NCBI RefSeq assembly: GCF_015500075.1
Contig: NZ_CP045496.1
Coordinates: 434,001 to 498,000, forward strand
Direction: 5' to 3'
From: Mesorhizobium sp. INR15
GTDB taxonomy: Bacteria; Pseudomonadota; Alphaproteobacteria; Rhizobiales; Rhizobiaceae
DNA: 64,000 bases
The translations under genes and the position numbers were made by a program. Below are positions 49,638 through 58,656 of the stretch, piece after piece (the stretch's first letter is position 1; the number at the start of each line of letters is the position of its first letter). The notes below the pieces were generated by a model. The model did not search any database. It saw only the letters and a program-made list of their open reading frames with translations, and was not told the DNA's origin.

Positions 49638-50779
49638 TGCGTATCTCCATTCCCATATCCGCCTTCGTCGCCGCCATCGTCGGCTTTGGCGGTACGCTGG
49701 CCATCGTCATCGCGGCGGCCAAGGCGGTTGGCGCGACGCAGATCGAAACCGCGAGCTGGGTGACAGCCATTTGCCTGGCGATGGCGATCGAGAGCCTGTG
49801 GTTGTCGTGGCGCACCAAAATGCCTGTCATCACCGCCTGGTCGACGCCTGGCCTGGCGCTGATCGCGGCATCGAGCGGCTTTACCATGGGCGAGGCCGTC
49901 GCCTCCTTCATCGTCACCGGCATTCTCCTGATCGCCACCGGTCTGTTTCGGCCGCTGACGCAGCTGATATCCAGGATTCCGCCGTCCGTGGCTTCGGGCA
50001 TGCTGGCCGGCATCGTCGTCACCTTCGCCATCAATGCGGCCAAGGCCATTCCGGTCGACCCGTGGCTGATCTTGCCGCTGATCGCGGCCTTCTTCGTCAT
50101 CCGCCTGTTCAACCCGGCGCTGTCGGTGCTGGCTGTGCTGATCGGCGGCGGTCTTGCCGCCTTCCTCACCGGTCGGGTCGGCGGCCTGCCGACACCTGAG
50201 TTGTCAACGCTGACACTGATTGCGCCTGATTTCACAGCCAAGGCGATGATCGGCCTGGCGCTGCCGCTCTATCTCGTTACCATGGCCTCGCAGAACCTCT
50301 CCGGACTGGCTGTGCTGCGCGCCGCCGGCTACGACCCGGAACCCGGCCCGCTGATCGGCGTCACCGGCCTGTTTTCGCTGCTGTCAGCGCCATTCGGCGC
50401 GGCAACGACCAATCTGGCGGCGATCTCGGCGGCGATCTGCACCGGGCCAGACGTTGATCCCGACCCCGCCGAGCGCTGGAAGACCGGGCCTTTCTACGCG
50501 CTCGCCTATCTGATCTTCGCCATTTTCGGCGCCTCGCTGGTGGCGATCTTCGCCGTCCTGCCGCAGAGCCTGATCGTGCTGGTCGCCGGCCTGGCGCTGA
50601 TGGCGTCGCTGGCCAACGCGCTGTCGATCGCGTTGAAGGACGAGGGCGACCGGATGGCGGCAACCGTGACCTTCGTGGTCACCGCGTCCGGCCTGACACT
50701 GTTCGGCGTCGGCGCCGCATTCTGGGGCCTGATTGCCGGGTTGGTCGTGCTTTCCCTCGACATGCTCAAAAAGCGATAA
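49637..50779 (+). CDS. BenE/YdcO family benzoate/H+ symporter
   Basis: 380-aa inner-membrane protein with about 11-12 hydrophobic segments; MRISIPISAFVAAIVGFGGT, then MPVITAWSTPGLALIAASSG with the family P-G motif, and SAPFGAATTNLAAISAAICT. The family includes benzoate symporters, but many members have unknown substrates; no benzoate genes are near. The start overlaps the hydrolase stop. Confidence 0.85.
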   Translation: MRISIPISAFVAAIVGFGGTLAIVIAAAKAVGATQIETASWVTAICLAMAIESLWLSWRTKMPVITAWSTPGLALIAASSGFTMGEAVASFIVTGILLIATGLFRPLTQLISRIPPSVASGMLAGIVVTFAINAAKAIPVDPWLILPLIAAFFVIRLFNPALSVLAVLIGGGLAAFLTGRVGGLPTPELSTLTLIAPDFTAKAMIGLALPLYLVTMASQNLSGLAVLRAAGYDPEPGPLIGVTGLFSLLSAPFGAATTNLAAISAAICTGPDVDPDPAERWKTGPFYALAYLIFAIFGASLVAIFAVLPQSLIVLVAGLALMASLANALSIALKDEGDRMAATVTFVVTASGLTLFGVGAAFWGLIAGLVVLSLDMLKKR

Positions 50780-50896
50780 TCATTTCAAACCCTTGTCCGG
50801 TTTTGGCGGACATTGCCTTGAATCGCCGTTTTTCTCTTCCCATTTCGATTCCACGCAGCCGGGTTTGGCTGTCTCCAACCGAAGGAATGGGAGAAA

Positions 50897-51382
50897 ATGA
50901 ACACATCCGCATTGATCCGCCCGGCCTGGACGCCGGCAACCATCGCGTTGATGGTGGTCGGTTTCATGGTGTTCTGGCCGCTCGGCTTCGCCATGCTTGC
51001 CTACATCATCTGGGGCGACCGGCTTGATGGCTTCAAGCGCGACGTCAACCGTGCGACCGACGGCATTTTCGCCGGCTGCCGCCGCGGTTCCGACAAGGCC
51101 GCGCGCTGGGGCAACGGTTCCGCCCGCACCGGCAACGTCGCTTTCGACGACTGGCGCGAAAAGGAACTTGAGCGCCTCAACGAAGAGCGCCGCAAGCTCG
51201 ACGAAATGCTGAGCCAGTTCGACGAATATGCCCGCGAATTGCGCCGCGCCAAGGACCAGGACGAGTTCGACCGCTTCATGGCCAACCGCAACAAGTCGAC
51301 CGCGCCTGCAAAGACCGATCCCGCCGCCGGCACCACCCCGACGACCAAGCGCGGCAAGGGTTCGAACCTTCTCGACGACTGA
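50897..51382 (+). CDS. DUF2852 family membrane protein
   Basis: 161 aa. One hydrophobic segment (IALMVVGFMVFWPLGFAMLA, about 16-35) followed by a cytosolic-looking charged coiled region (FDDWREKELERLNEERRKLD, then EMLSQFDEYARELRRAKDQD) that carries the DUF2852 signature, and a Thr/Ala/Lys tail. The family is common in rhizobia without known function. It ends at a strong terminator. Confidence 0.87.
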   Translation: MNTSALIRPAWTPATIALMVVGFMVFWPLGFAMLAYIIWGDRLDGFKRDVNRATDGIFAGCRRGSDKAARWGNGSARTGNVAFDDWREKELERLNEERRKLDEMLSQFDEYARELRRAKDQDEFDRFMANRNKSTAPAKTDPAAGTTPTTKRGKGSNLLDD

Positions 51383-51415
51383 ACGAATGCGGCCCGGCGA
51401 CAGGCCAAATCGTGA

Positions 51416-51452
51416 AAAAGCGGCGTCGCGAGAGCGGCGCCGTTTCTTTTTT
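51416..51452 (+). terminator. Rho-independent terminator after the DUF2852 gene
   Basis: Stem cggcgtcgc / gcggcgccg (51421-51429 with 51434-51442, one G-T pair) around gaga, preceded by an A run and followed by tttctttttt. Confidence 0.9.
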
Positions 51453-51490
51453 GTTCTACTCGTTTCCTCGAATCGCGTATCGTTGCGCCA

Positions 51491-52249
51491 ATGTCCTTCG
51501 GCTTCTTCCGCAACCTGACAAAACCCAAGCCCGCGCCCGTTGAGGAGCGCGAGCACGTTGTTGCCGGCCGTTCGCTGCCACTCAAGATCGTCGAAAACGA
51601 CCGCGCCCGGCGCCTTACGCTGCGCATCGATTCCGGCGGGCGCGGCCTGCGCATCACCGTGCCGCCGGGCCTGCGCCGCGGCGAGGTGGAGAAATTCCTG
51701 GATCGCCATCAGGACTGGCTGGAGCAGCGCTTGGCCAAGGTGCCGGCCCGGCCGCAGGTGCGACCCGGTATCAAGATACCGCTGCGCGGCGTACCGCATC
51801 GCATTATCCACGAGCCCTCGAAACGCGGCACCATCACCGTATCGCGCGACGAGAGCGGCCCGATCATGGTCGTGCATGGCGACCGTGTGCATCTGCCGCG
51901 CCGCATCGCCGATTTCCTCAAGCGCGAGGCCAAGCGAGAGATCGAGGCGCTGGTAGCAAAGCACACCGAGGCACTCGGCAAGCGCGCCAAGGCGGTCCGC
52001 TTCAAGGACACCTCAAGCCGCTGGGGTTCCTGCACCTCCGACGGCAACCTGTCGTTTTCCTGGCGCATCATGATGGCGCCGTCGCCGGTCATCAACTACC
52101 TCGTCGCGCACGAGGTGGCGCATCTCAAGGAGATGAACCATGGCCCGGATTTCTGGGAATTGTGCGAAGAGCTGTGCCCCGACACCAAGCGCTGCAAGGC
52201 CTGGCTGAAGCGCAACGGCGGCGCCCTGCAGGCGATCGCCTTCGAGTGA
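51491..52249 (+). CDS. YgjP-like metallopeptidase (DUF45, WLM-type)
   Basis: 252 aa. The zinc motif is HEVAHLKEMNHGPDFW (H-E-x-x-H with a third His downstream); other family stretches are SSRWGSCTSDGNLSFSWRIM and the N-terminal RRLTLRIDSGGRGLRITVPP. Soluble. Family members such as YgjP are thought to be zinc peptidases with unknown targets. Same strand as the DUF2852 gene but behind its terminator. Confidence 0.85.
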   Translation: MSFGFFRNLTKPKPAPVEEREHVVAGRSLPLKIVENDRARRLTLRIDSGGRGLRITVPPGLRRGEVEKFLDRHQDWLEQRLAKVPARPQVRPGIKIPLRGVPHRIIHEPSKRGTITVSRDESGPIMVVHGDRVHLPRRIADFLKREAKREIEALVAKHTEALGKRAKAVRFKDTSSRWGSCTSDGNLSFSWRIMMAPSPVINYLVAHEVAHLKEMNHGPDFWELCEELCPDTKRCKAWLKRNGGALQAIAFE

Positions 52250-52264
52250 TGTTCTCAGCCTCGA

Positions 52265-52486
52265 TCAATCATCGTTCGCCGCATTGAGCTCATTCGGCCG
52301 CAGGCCTTCGTCGGCATGATGCGGCCATGGCAGGAAATTGCTGTCGAAGGCATCGCCGCCGAAATACTCCAGCGCCCGGTGTGCCTCGGCGCCGTTGAAG
52401 GCCGCCTTGCCCATCAGATGCGCAATGACTTCGCGCGCCTGCGCGATTTTCTGCCTGAGTTCGGCAACGCTTCTGTCCGCCATCAT
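52265..52486 (-). CDS. Small conserved-looking hypothetical protein, 73 aa
   Basis: From ATG 52486 with gcgggaga upstream. Soluble: MMADRSVAELRQKIAQAREV, then HLMGKAAFNGAEAHRALEYF, and an acidic end (HADEGLRPNELNAANDD). Helical N-terminal half; no domain recognised. It converges on the metallopeptidase gene and diverges from trpF. Confidence 0.7.
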   Translation of the reverse strand: MMADRSVAELRQKIAQAREVIAHLMGKAAFNGAEAHRALEYFGGDAFDSNFLPWPHHADEGLRPNELNAANDD

Positions 52487-52594
52487 TTTTCTCCCGCATT
52501 GCGTCTTGTCCATCAGAGATAGCGCCTTTGGCCGCGCCGGCAAACAGCATGCTTTTTCTCGACTCTTGGCGCTTTTCATGCCAATCCCCGCGCC

Positions 52595-53254
52595 ATGGCG
52601 CTCGACATCAAGATCTGCGGGTTGAAGACCGACAAGGCCACGGCGGCAGCCTTGGCCGGAGGGGCCAGCCATGTCGGCTTTATCTTCTTCCCGAAAAGCC
52701 CGCGTTATGTCGAACCCGAGGAAGCCGGGCGCCTGCGCGCGGCGGCGAGTGGCAAGGCCAAGGCGGTGGCGGTCACCGTCGACGCCAGCGACGCGTTCCT
52801 GGACGAGATCGTGGCTGCCGTGCAGCCCGACATGCTGCAACTGCATGGCTCGGAAACGCCAGAGCGCGTGGCCGAGGTCAAGGCGCGTTACGGCCTGCCG
52901 GTAATAAGGGCGCTGGCGGTCAGCGAGGCCGCCGACCTCGAGCGCATAAAGCCGTTTGCCGGCATTGCCGACCTGTTCCTGTTCGACGCCAAGCCACCAA
53001 AAGGCTCGCAACTGCCGGGCGGCAATGGTGTTGCCTTCGACTGGCATATTCTGGCCGGCCTTGACGCCGGCGTCGATTACATGCTTTCCGGTGGGCTCAG
53101 CGCCAGCAATATCGGCGATGCCCTTCGGCTTGCGAATCCGCCCGGAATAGACATTTCGTCCGGAGTGGAAAGTGCGCCGGGCGTCAAGGATCCGGCGCTG
53201 ATCGAACAGTTTTTCCGGACCGTCCGGGCAGCGCGCGACAACCGCGCCGCCTGA
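52595..53254 (+). CDS. trpF: Phosphoribosylanthranilate isomerase
   Basis: 219-aa TIM barrel: the catalytic Cys in DIKICGL near residues 4-10, GFIFFPKSPRYVEPEEA, LQLHGSE, the Asp region LFLFDAKPP, and the phosphate-binding LSGGLSASNIGDAL. Third-stage enzyme of tryptophan synthesis. First gene of trpFBA; no strong Shine-Dalgarno is seen before the ATG. Confidence 0.96.
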   Translation: MALDIKICGLKTDKATAAALAGGASHVGFIFFPKSPRYVEPEEAGRLRAAASGKAKAVAVTVDASDAFLDEIVAAVQPDMLQLHGSETPERVAEVKARYGLPVIRALAVSEAADLERIKPFAGIADLFLFDAKPPKGSQLPGGNGVAFDWHILAGLDAGVDYMLSGGLSASNIGDALRLANPPGIDISSGVESAPGVKDPALIEQFFRTVRAARDNRAA

Positions 53255-53322
53255 CGGATCGAGCCAGAGCCGGTTCTCCATTGGGGCCGGGCAGCACATT
53301 CAAGACTTAGGAGATCGGCAAG

Positions 53323-54573
53323 ATGGACAAGCCGGCGACACCCAATTCCTTCCGCACCGGACCCGACGAACAGGGCATGTTCGGCATTTTTGGCGGCCGT
53401 TTCGTCGCCGAAACATTGATGCCGCTGATCCTCGACCTGGAAAAGAACTGGAACGAGGTCAAGAACGATCCGGACTTCAAGGCCGAGCTGAACGACCTGT
53501 CGACCCATTATGCGGGGCGCCCATCGAAGCTCTACTTCGCCGAAGGCCTGACCAGGCATCTTCGCGAGGTTTCCGAGGCCAAGGGCCTCAGTGGCGGCGC
53601 GAAAGTCTATTTCAAGCGTGAGGACCTGAACCACACCGGTTCGCACAAGATCAACAATTGCCTCGGCCAGATCCTGCTGGCCAAGCGCATGGGCAAGAAG
53701 CGTATCATCGCCGAGACCGGTGCCGGCCAGCACGGCGTCGCTTCCGCCACCGTCGCGGCGCGTTTCGGCTTTCCCTGCGTCGTCTATATGGGCGCGACCG
53801 ACGTCGCCCGGCAGAGCCCGAACGTGTTCCGCATGAAGCTGCTTGGCGCCGAAGTGCGGCCGGTGACCGCCGGCCACGGCACGCTGAAGGACGCCATGAA
53901 CGAGGCGCTGCGCGACTGGGTTACCAATGTCGAGGACACCTATTACCTGATCGGTACTGCCGCAGGCCCTCACCCCTATCCGGAGCTGGTGCGCGACTTC
54001 CAGTCCGTGATCGGCACCGAAGCGCGGGCGCAGATGCTAGAGCAGGAAGGCCGGCTGCCGGACACGATCATCGCAGCTGTCGGCGGCGGCTCGAACGCCA
54101 TTGGCCTGTTCCATCCCTTCCTTGACGACAGGCAAGTGCGCATCATCGGCATCGAGGCCGGCGGGCGTGGCCTTGACGGCATCGAACATTGCGCCTCGAT
54201 GAATGCCGGCGCGCCGGGCGTACTGCACGGCAACCGCACCTATCTCCTGCAGAATGCCGATGGGCAGATCATGGACGGCCATTCGATCTCGGCTGGCCTC
54301 GATTATCCCGGCGTCGGCCCGGAACATTCCTGGCTGCGCGATTCAGGCCGCGTCGAATATGTGCCAATCCTCGACGACGAGGCGCTGGAGGCCTTCAAGC
54401 TGACAACGCGCGTCGAAGGTATCATTCCAGCGCTGGAATCGGCGCACGCCATCGCCCACGCGGTGAAGATCGTGCCTGAGATGGACAAGGACCAGATCGT
54501 CATCGTCAACCTGTCCGGCCGTGGCGACAAGGACGTGCACACGGTGGCCTCGATGCTGGGCATGGAGATCTGA
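53323..54573 (+). CDS. trpB: Tryptophan synthase beta chain
   Basis: 416 aa. The PLP lysine is in LNHTGSHKINN, the phosphate cup in VGGGSNAIG, and the start MFGIFGGRFVAETLMP is typical. Condenses indole with serine. 2-nt gap to trpA, forming the alpha2-beta2 complex. Confidence 0.97.
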   Translation: MDKPATPNSFRTGPDEQGMFGIFGGRFVAETLMPLILDLEKNWNEVKNDPDFKAELNDLSTHYAGRPSKLYFAEGLTRHLREVSEAKGLSGGAKVYFKREDLNHTGSHKINNCLGQILLAKRMGKKRIIAETGAGQHGVASATVAARFGFPCVVYMGATDVARQSPNVFRMKLLGAEVRPVTAGHGTLKDAMNEALRDWVTNVEDTYYLIGTAAGPHPYPELVRDFQSVIGTEARAQMLEQEGRLPDTIIAAVGGGSNAIGLFHPFLDDRQVRIIGIEAGGRGLDGIEHCASMNAGAPGVLHGNRTYLLQNADGQIMDGHSISAGLDYPGVGPEHSWLRDSGRVEYVPILDDEALEAFKLTTRVEGIIPALESAHAIAHAVKIVPEMDKDQIVIVNLSGRGDKDVHTVASMLGMEI

Positions 54574-54575
54574 TC

Positions 54576-55415
54576 ATGACCACGCGCATCGACCGCCGCA
54601 TGGCGAAGCTGAAGACCGAAGGCCGCCCGGCGCTCGTCACCTATTTCATGGGCGGCGACCCGGACTATGACACCTCGCTGTCGATCATGAAGGCGCTGCC
54701 CAAGGCTGGCGCCGACGTCATCGAGCTCGGCATGCCGTTTTCCGACCCAATGGCCGACGGCCCGGCAATCCAGGCCGCCGGCCTGCGCGCGCTGAAAGCC
54801 GGCCAGACCCTTGTCAAGACGCTGAAGATGGCGTCCGACTTCCGCGCTGGCGACAATGAGACGCCGATCGTGCTGATGGGTTACTACAACCCGATCTATA
54901 TCTATGGCGTCGACCGCTTCCTCAAGGATGCGCTGGCCAGCGGCATCGATGGGCTGATCGTAGTCGACCTGCCGCCGGAAATGGATGAGGAACTGTGCAT
55001 TCCGGCGCTGAAGGCCGGCATCAACTTCATTCGCCTGGCAACGCCGACCACCGACGACAAGCGCTTGCCCAAGGTGCTGCAGAACACGTCCGGCTTCGTC
55101 TACTACGTGTCGATGACCGGCATCACTGGCTCCGCACTGGCCGACACTGGCAAGGTGGCGTCAGCGGTGCAGCGTATCAAGGGCCACACCGACCTTCCGG
55201 TCTGCGTCGGCTTTGGCGTCAAGACCGCCGAGCAGGCGCGCGTCATCGGCGCCTATGCCGACGGCGTCGTCGTCGGCACCGCGATCGTCAATGCGGTGGC
55301 CAATGTGCTGGGACCAAAGGGCGAAAAGACCGCCGACCCGGCCGAGGCGGTCGCCACGCTGGTCAGCGGGCTGGCACAAGGTTTGCGCTCCGCCCGCCTT
55401 GCTGCCGCCGAATAG
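54576..55415 (+). CDS. trpA: Tryptophan synthase alpha chain
   Basis: 279-aa TIM barrel. The catalytic Glu is in IELGMPFSDPMADGP, Asp in LIVVDLPPE, and phosphate-site motifs GVKTAEQARVIG and DGVVVGTAIVN. Cleaves indole-3-glycerol phosphate. Follows trpB directly; accD begins 48 nt later. Confidence 0.97.
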   Translation: MTTRIDRRMAKLKTEGRPALVTYFMGGDPDYDTSLSIMKALPKAGADVIELGMPFSDPMADGPAIQAAGLRALKAGQTLVKTLKMASDFRAGDNETPIVLMGYYNPIYIYGVDRFLKDALASGIDGLIVVDLPPEMDEELCIPALKAGINFIRLATPTTDDKRLPKVLQNTSGFVYYVSMTGITGSALADTGKVASAVQRIKGHTDLPVCVGFGVKTAEQARVIGAYADGVVVGTAIVNAVANVLGPKGEKTADPAEAVATLVSGLAQGLRSARLAAAE

Positions 55416-55463
55416 TCTTCCTACTTTTCTTCCCGACTCTTCGTCAGGACAGGAGCCGAAGCG

Positions 55464-56390
55464 ATGAACTGGATCACCAACTACGTTCGCCCGAAGATCA
55501 ACTCGATGCTCGGCCGGCGCACCGACATGCCGGAGAATCTCTGGATCAAGGATCCCGAGACCGGCGAGATGGTCTTCCACAAGGATCTGGAATCGAACCA
55601 GTTCGTCATTCCGTCCTCCGGCCATCACATGAAGATCTCGGCCAAGGAGCGGCTGCGATTCTTCTTTGACGACGGAAAGTACGAGGCCCTGGAAAACCCC
55701 AAGGTCATGCAGGATCCGCTGAAGTTCCGCGACGAGAAGCGCTATGTCGACCGGCTGAAGGACGCCAAAGCCAAGACCGGTCTCGAGGACGCAATCATCA
55801 ATGCGCTGGGGACTGTCGAGGGCCTGCCGGTGGTGGTCACTGTCCAGGACTTCGCCTTCATGGGTGGTTCGCTCGGCATGGCGGCGGGTGACGCCATCGT
55901 GCATGGTTTTGAGGTGGCTTTGCAGCGCAAACGGCCGCTGATCCTGTTCGCGGCCTCCGGCGGCGCCCGCATGCAGGAAGGTATCCTGTCGCTGATGCAG
56001 TTGCCGCGCACCACGGTCGGCGTCGACCGGCTGAAGGAAGCCGGCCTGCCCTACATCGTCGTGCTGACCAACCCGACCACCGGCGGCGTGACCGCTTCCT
56101 ATGCCATGCTGGGCGACGTGCATATCGCCGAGCCGGGCGCGCTGATCGGCTTTGCCGGACCGCGCGTCATCGAGCAGACCATCCGCGAGAAACTGCCGGA
56201 TGGTTTCCAGCGCTCCGAATATCTGATGGAGCACGGCATGGTCGACATGGTGGTGTCGCGGCTGGAACTGCGTGAAACGATCGCCCGGCTGTTGAAAATA
56301 CTGCTCAAGCTGCCGGAAACACAAAAGCCGCTGGAGCCGGAAATCCTGCCGCCGGCGGTGATCGCGGCGGACGCACGCCCGCACGCCTGA
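55464..56390 (+). CDS. accD: Acetyl-CoA carboxylase carboxyltransferase subunit beta
   Basis: 308 aa; the carboxyltransferase core is intact (FMGGSLGMAAGDAIVHGFEV, FAASGGARMQEGILSLMQL, and TNPTTGGVTASYAMLGDVHI with GFAGPRVIEQTIREKLPDGF). The N-terminal zinc-ribbon, C-x2-C...C-x2-C in E. coli, has lost all four Cys here (NLWIKDPETGEMVFHKDLES, then FVIPSSGHHMK). Forms malonyl-CoA with AccA. Reduced ribbons are, as I recall, common in rhizobia; the full loss is worth a check. Confidence 0.95.
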   Translation: MNWITNYVRPKINSMLGRRTDMPENLWIKDPETGEMVFHKDLESNQFVIPSSGHHMKISAKERLRFFFDDGKYEALENPKVMQDPLKFRDEKRYVDRLKDAKAKTGLEDAIINALGTVEGLPVVVTVQDFAFMGGSLGMAAGDAIVHGFEVALQRKRPLILFAASGGARMQEGILSLMQLPRTTVGVDRLKEAGLPYIVVLTNPTTGGVTASYAMLGDVHIAEPGALIGFAGPRVIEQTIREKLPDGFQRSEYLMEHGMVDMVVSRLELRETIARLLKILLKLPETQKPLEPEILPPAVIAADARPHA

Positions 56391-56457
56391 CGCGACACAT
56401 AGTGACGCGGGCGTCGGTTGTGCGACGCCGCGCCCGCGCTGTAGCTTCTTGTTTTGC

Positions 56458-56494
56458 GCATGATCCTTTCCGATTTCGATTTCCGGGGTCATGC
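56458..56494. repeat. Degenerate palindromic repeat upstream of folC
   Basis: gcatgatcctttccga ... ttccggggtcatgc: outer arms gcatga(t) / (g)tcatgc with an inner tccga/ttcgg-like arm. Weak relative of the palindrome at 19483-19531. It lies 14 nt before the folC start. Confidence 0.5.
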
Positions 56495-56508
56495 ACTAGG
56501 ATTCCTTC

Positions 56509-57834
56509 ATGACCACGCTTGCCGCCGACCGCGAAATCGAAGCCCTGATGGCGCTGCACCCGAAAGGGTTCGACCTTTCGCTTGATCGCATTTCGCGCCT
56601 GCTGGAACGGCTGGGCAATCCGCAGGATCGTCTGCCGCCGGTGATCCATGTTGCCGGAACCAACGGCAAGGGCTCCTGCGCCGCGTTTTCAAGGGCGCTG
56701 CTCGAAGCCGCCGGCTACCGCGTGCATGTGCACACTTCGCCGCATCTGGTGAGCTGGCATGAGCGCTATCGGCTGGCCGCCGATGGCGGCGGCAAGCTGG
56801 TCGAGGACGAGGTCTTCGCCGAGGCCATCGCGCGGGTCGCCAAGGCCAATGAAGGCCAGAAGATCACGGTCTTCGAAATCCTCACCGCCGTTACTTTTAT
56901 CCTGTTTTCCGAACATCCGGCCGATGTCGCGATCATCGAGGTTGGCCTTGGCGGCCGCTTCGACGCCACCAATGTCATCAAGGAGCCGGCGGTCAGCGTG
57001 ATTATGCCGGTCTCGCTCGATCATGAGGCCTATCTCGGCGACCGTGTCGAACTGATTGCCGCTGAAAAGGCCGGCATCATCAAGCGCGACTGCCCGGTGG
57101 TCGTCGGCGCGCAGGAAAGCGAGACAGCACAGCAGGTCCTGATCGAGACCGCCGAGCGGCTCGACTGCCCGACATTCGTCTATGGCCAGGATTTCCTCGC
57201 CTATGAGGAAAACGGCCGCATGGTCTACCAGGACGAGGACGGCCTGATGGACCTGCCGCCGCCGCGCCTGCCTGGACGCCACCAGTTCGCCAATGCGGCA
57301 GCCGCGATCGCGGCAGTCAAGGCGGCGGGCTTCGAGATCAGCCACCGTGCCGCCGAGAAGGCGATGGCGACTGTCGCCTGGCCTGGCCGGATGCAGAAAC
57401 TGTCGCAGGGCCGGCTGGCCGAACTGGCGCCAAAGGGCGCCGACATCTGGCTTGACGGCGGCCACAATCCAGGCGCCGGCGTGGTGGTCGCCGAAGCGAT
57501 GGCCGAGCAGGAAGAGAAGAGCCCACGGCCGCTTTTCCTGATCTCGGGCATGATCAACACCAAGGACCAGAGCGGCTATTTCCGCGCCTTCAAGGGCCTG
57601 GCCCGGCATGTCTACACGGTGCCGGTCTCCATGAGCGAGGCCGGCGTGCCGAACGACGAACTGGCGATCCGCGCCGCCGAGGCCGGTCTCTCGGCCGAGC
57701 CGGTGAGTTCTGTCGCCAGCGCCCTGATGCTGCTGCGCGACACCTGGGAAGGCCCGCCGCCACGCATCCTGATCGGCGGCTCGCTCTATCTGGCCGGCGC
57801 GGTGCTGGCCGAAAACGGCACGCCGCCGACCTGA
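56509..57834 (+). CDS. folC: Folylpolyglutamate/dihydrofolate synthase
   Basis: 441 aa Mur-ligase-like enzyme. P-loop HVAGTNGKGSCAAFSRALLE, the folate loop YRVHVHTSPHLVSWHERYR, Mg site FDATNVI, and the C-terminal domain DIWLDGGHNPGAGVVVAEAM. Adds glutamate to folates and dihydropteroate. Follows accD by 118 nt. It converges on the antitoxin gene at 57872. Confidence 0.95.
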   Translation: MTTLAADREIEALMALHPKGFDLSLDRISRLLERLGNPQDRLPPVIHVAGTNGKGSCAAFSRALLEAAGYRVHVHTSPHLVSWHERYRLAADGGGKLVEDEVFAEAIARVAKANEGQKITVFEILTAVTFILFSEHPADVAIIEVGLGGRFDATNVIKEPAVSVIMPVSLDHEAYLGDRVELIAAEKAGIIKRDCPVVVGAQESETAQQVLIETAERLDCPTFVYGQDFLAYEENGRMVYQDEDGLMDLPPPRLPGRHQFANAAAAIAAVKAAGFEISHRAAEKAMATVAWPGRMQKLSQGRLAELAPKGADIWLDGGHNPGAGVVVAEAMAEQEEKSPRPLFLISGMINTKDQSGYFRAFKGLARHVYTVPVSMSEAGVPNDELAIRAAEAGLSAEPVSSVASALMLLRDTWEGPPPRILIGGSLYLAGAVLAENGTPPT

Positions 57835-57875
57835 CGCACTGACTCTGAAACCACTTTGGTGTCGACGAAGATCAA
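57831..57875 (-). pseudogene. Remnant of a PIN-domain toxin gene (vapC)
   Basis: Overlapping the antitoxin stop by 3 nt, a frame starting TTG at 57875 reads LIFVDTKVVSESVRQV, which matches the start of PIN-domain toxins (M-I-L-V-D-T-N-V-I-S-E). The conserved first acidic residue is present; the usual Asn after D-T is Lys. The remainder of the toxin is absent: about 15 codons on, the sequence is the 3' end of folC. This is a decayed vapBC operon whose toxin was deleted against folC. Confidence 0.7.
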
Positions 57876-58120
57876 AGCTCGGGTCCTGCATGAGCCTGAC
57901 GGCTTTCGCGGATAATTTTCTCAAGATCAATGTCGGGGACGCCGGTCGCGGTCAGGCGAGCATAGAAGGTTGATGCGGGCTCGCGGCCCGCTTCGCGAAG
58001 CTCGTAGGCTTCAAGCGCACGTTCGACCACATCAGCTATCGAGCGATTTTCGCGACGAGCAAGTCGATGTGCCAGGTCGCGTGCTTTGGTACTGCGGACA
58101 GAGAGGCGTGGCTCGGCCAT
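57872..58120 (-). CDS. VapB-type antitoxin (orphan)
   Basis: 82 aa from ATG 58120 (MAEPRLSVRSTKARDLAHRL); ATG 58132 would add four residues. The N-terminal part (SVRSTKARDLAHRLARRENR, then SIADVVERALEAYELRE) fits the Rv0623/PSK-type antitoxin of the ribbon-helix-helix group. The C-terminal part (YARLTATGVPDIDLEKIIRE) would bind the toxin. Its toxin partner is reduced to a short remnant, so it may survive as a DNA-binding repressor or antidote. Start choice is uncertain; ggggttt before 58120 is only a weak Shine-Dalgarno. Confidence 0.75.
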   Translation of the reverse strand: MAEPRLSVRSTKARDLAHRLARRENRSIADVVERALEAYELREAGREPASTFYARLTATGVPDIDLEKIIRESRQAHAGPEL

Positions 58121-58246
58121 TTCAAACCCCATTTTGGGAGGATATGCGTCGGTTACCTCCTGCCATCAAGATGGCAATTGATGGCATGCCAGCACGGCTA
58201 AGCTGGCCGATCGTACCTCCTTACGGTGATAGCCGCGACCGGCCGA

Positions 58247-58528
58247 TTACTTCAACTCGATCTCGATGAAGGCGTACTCGCCCTCGTTGGCGTTGATGAC
58301 GTCGTGCTCGACGCCTTCGCTGCGGAAATAGGGCGCGCCTTTCTTCATGTCGGCGAAGGATTCGCCATCCTTGGTCAACAGCTTCACCTTGCCGTCCATC
58401 AGCGGCACGACGACATAGTCGTGGCCATGGCGATGCCAGCCGGTGTTTTCCCCTGGCGCGAAGCGATATTCGGTGACGATGACGCGCTCATTGTCGATGA
58501 AGAGGGTGGCCTTGGCTGATCCTGTCAT
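58247..58528 (-). CDS. Cupin-domain protein
   Basis: 93 aa single-domain cupin from ATG 58528 (agggagagag upstream). The metal motif is YRFAPGENTGWHRHGHDYVV (G-x5-H-x-H-x3-E/Y-type) and the second motif VEHDVINANEGEYAFIEIEL. Small cupins of this type bind a metal and serve as isomerases, dioxygenases or sensors. Between the antitoxin and the IS element. Confidence 0.85.
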   Translation of the reverse strand: MTGSAKATLFIDNERVIVTEYRFAPGENTGWHRHGHDYVVVPLMDGKVKLLTKDGESFADMKKGAPYFRSEGVEHDVINANEGEYAFIEIELK

Positions 58529-58610
58529 TTCTCTCTCCCTGCTTCTGCCTCCAACAGAAGACATGGAGTGCCGTTGTGTGAGGGCCAGAGCGGTGCAGCG
58601 ATGACGCCAA

Positions 58611-58629
58611 CAAAAAAGCCCGGCATCGC
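58611..58629 (-). terminator. Left half of a terminator split by an IS element
   Basis: acaaaaaagcccggcatcgc abuts the left end of the IS. With the right flank (60056-60070) it would rebuild a hairpin aaaaagcccggc / gccgggctttt with a short loop. On the minus strand this was the terminator of trxA. Confidence 0.8.
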
Positions 58630-58656
58630 TGAACTGACCCCGTAAAGTTGGACGGT

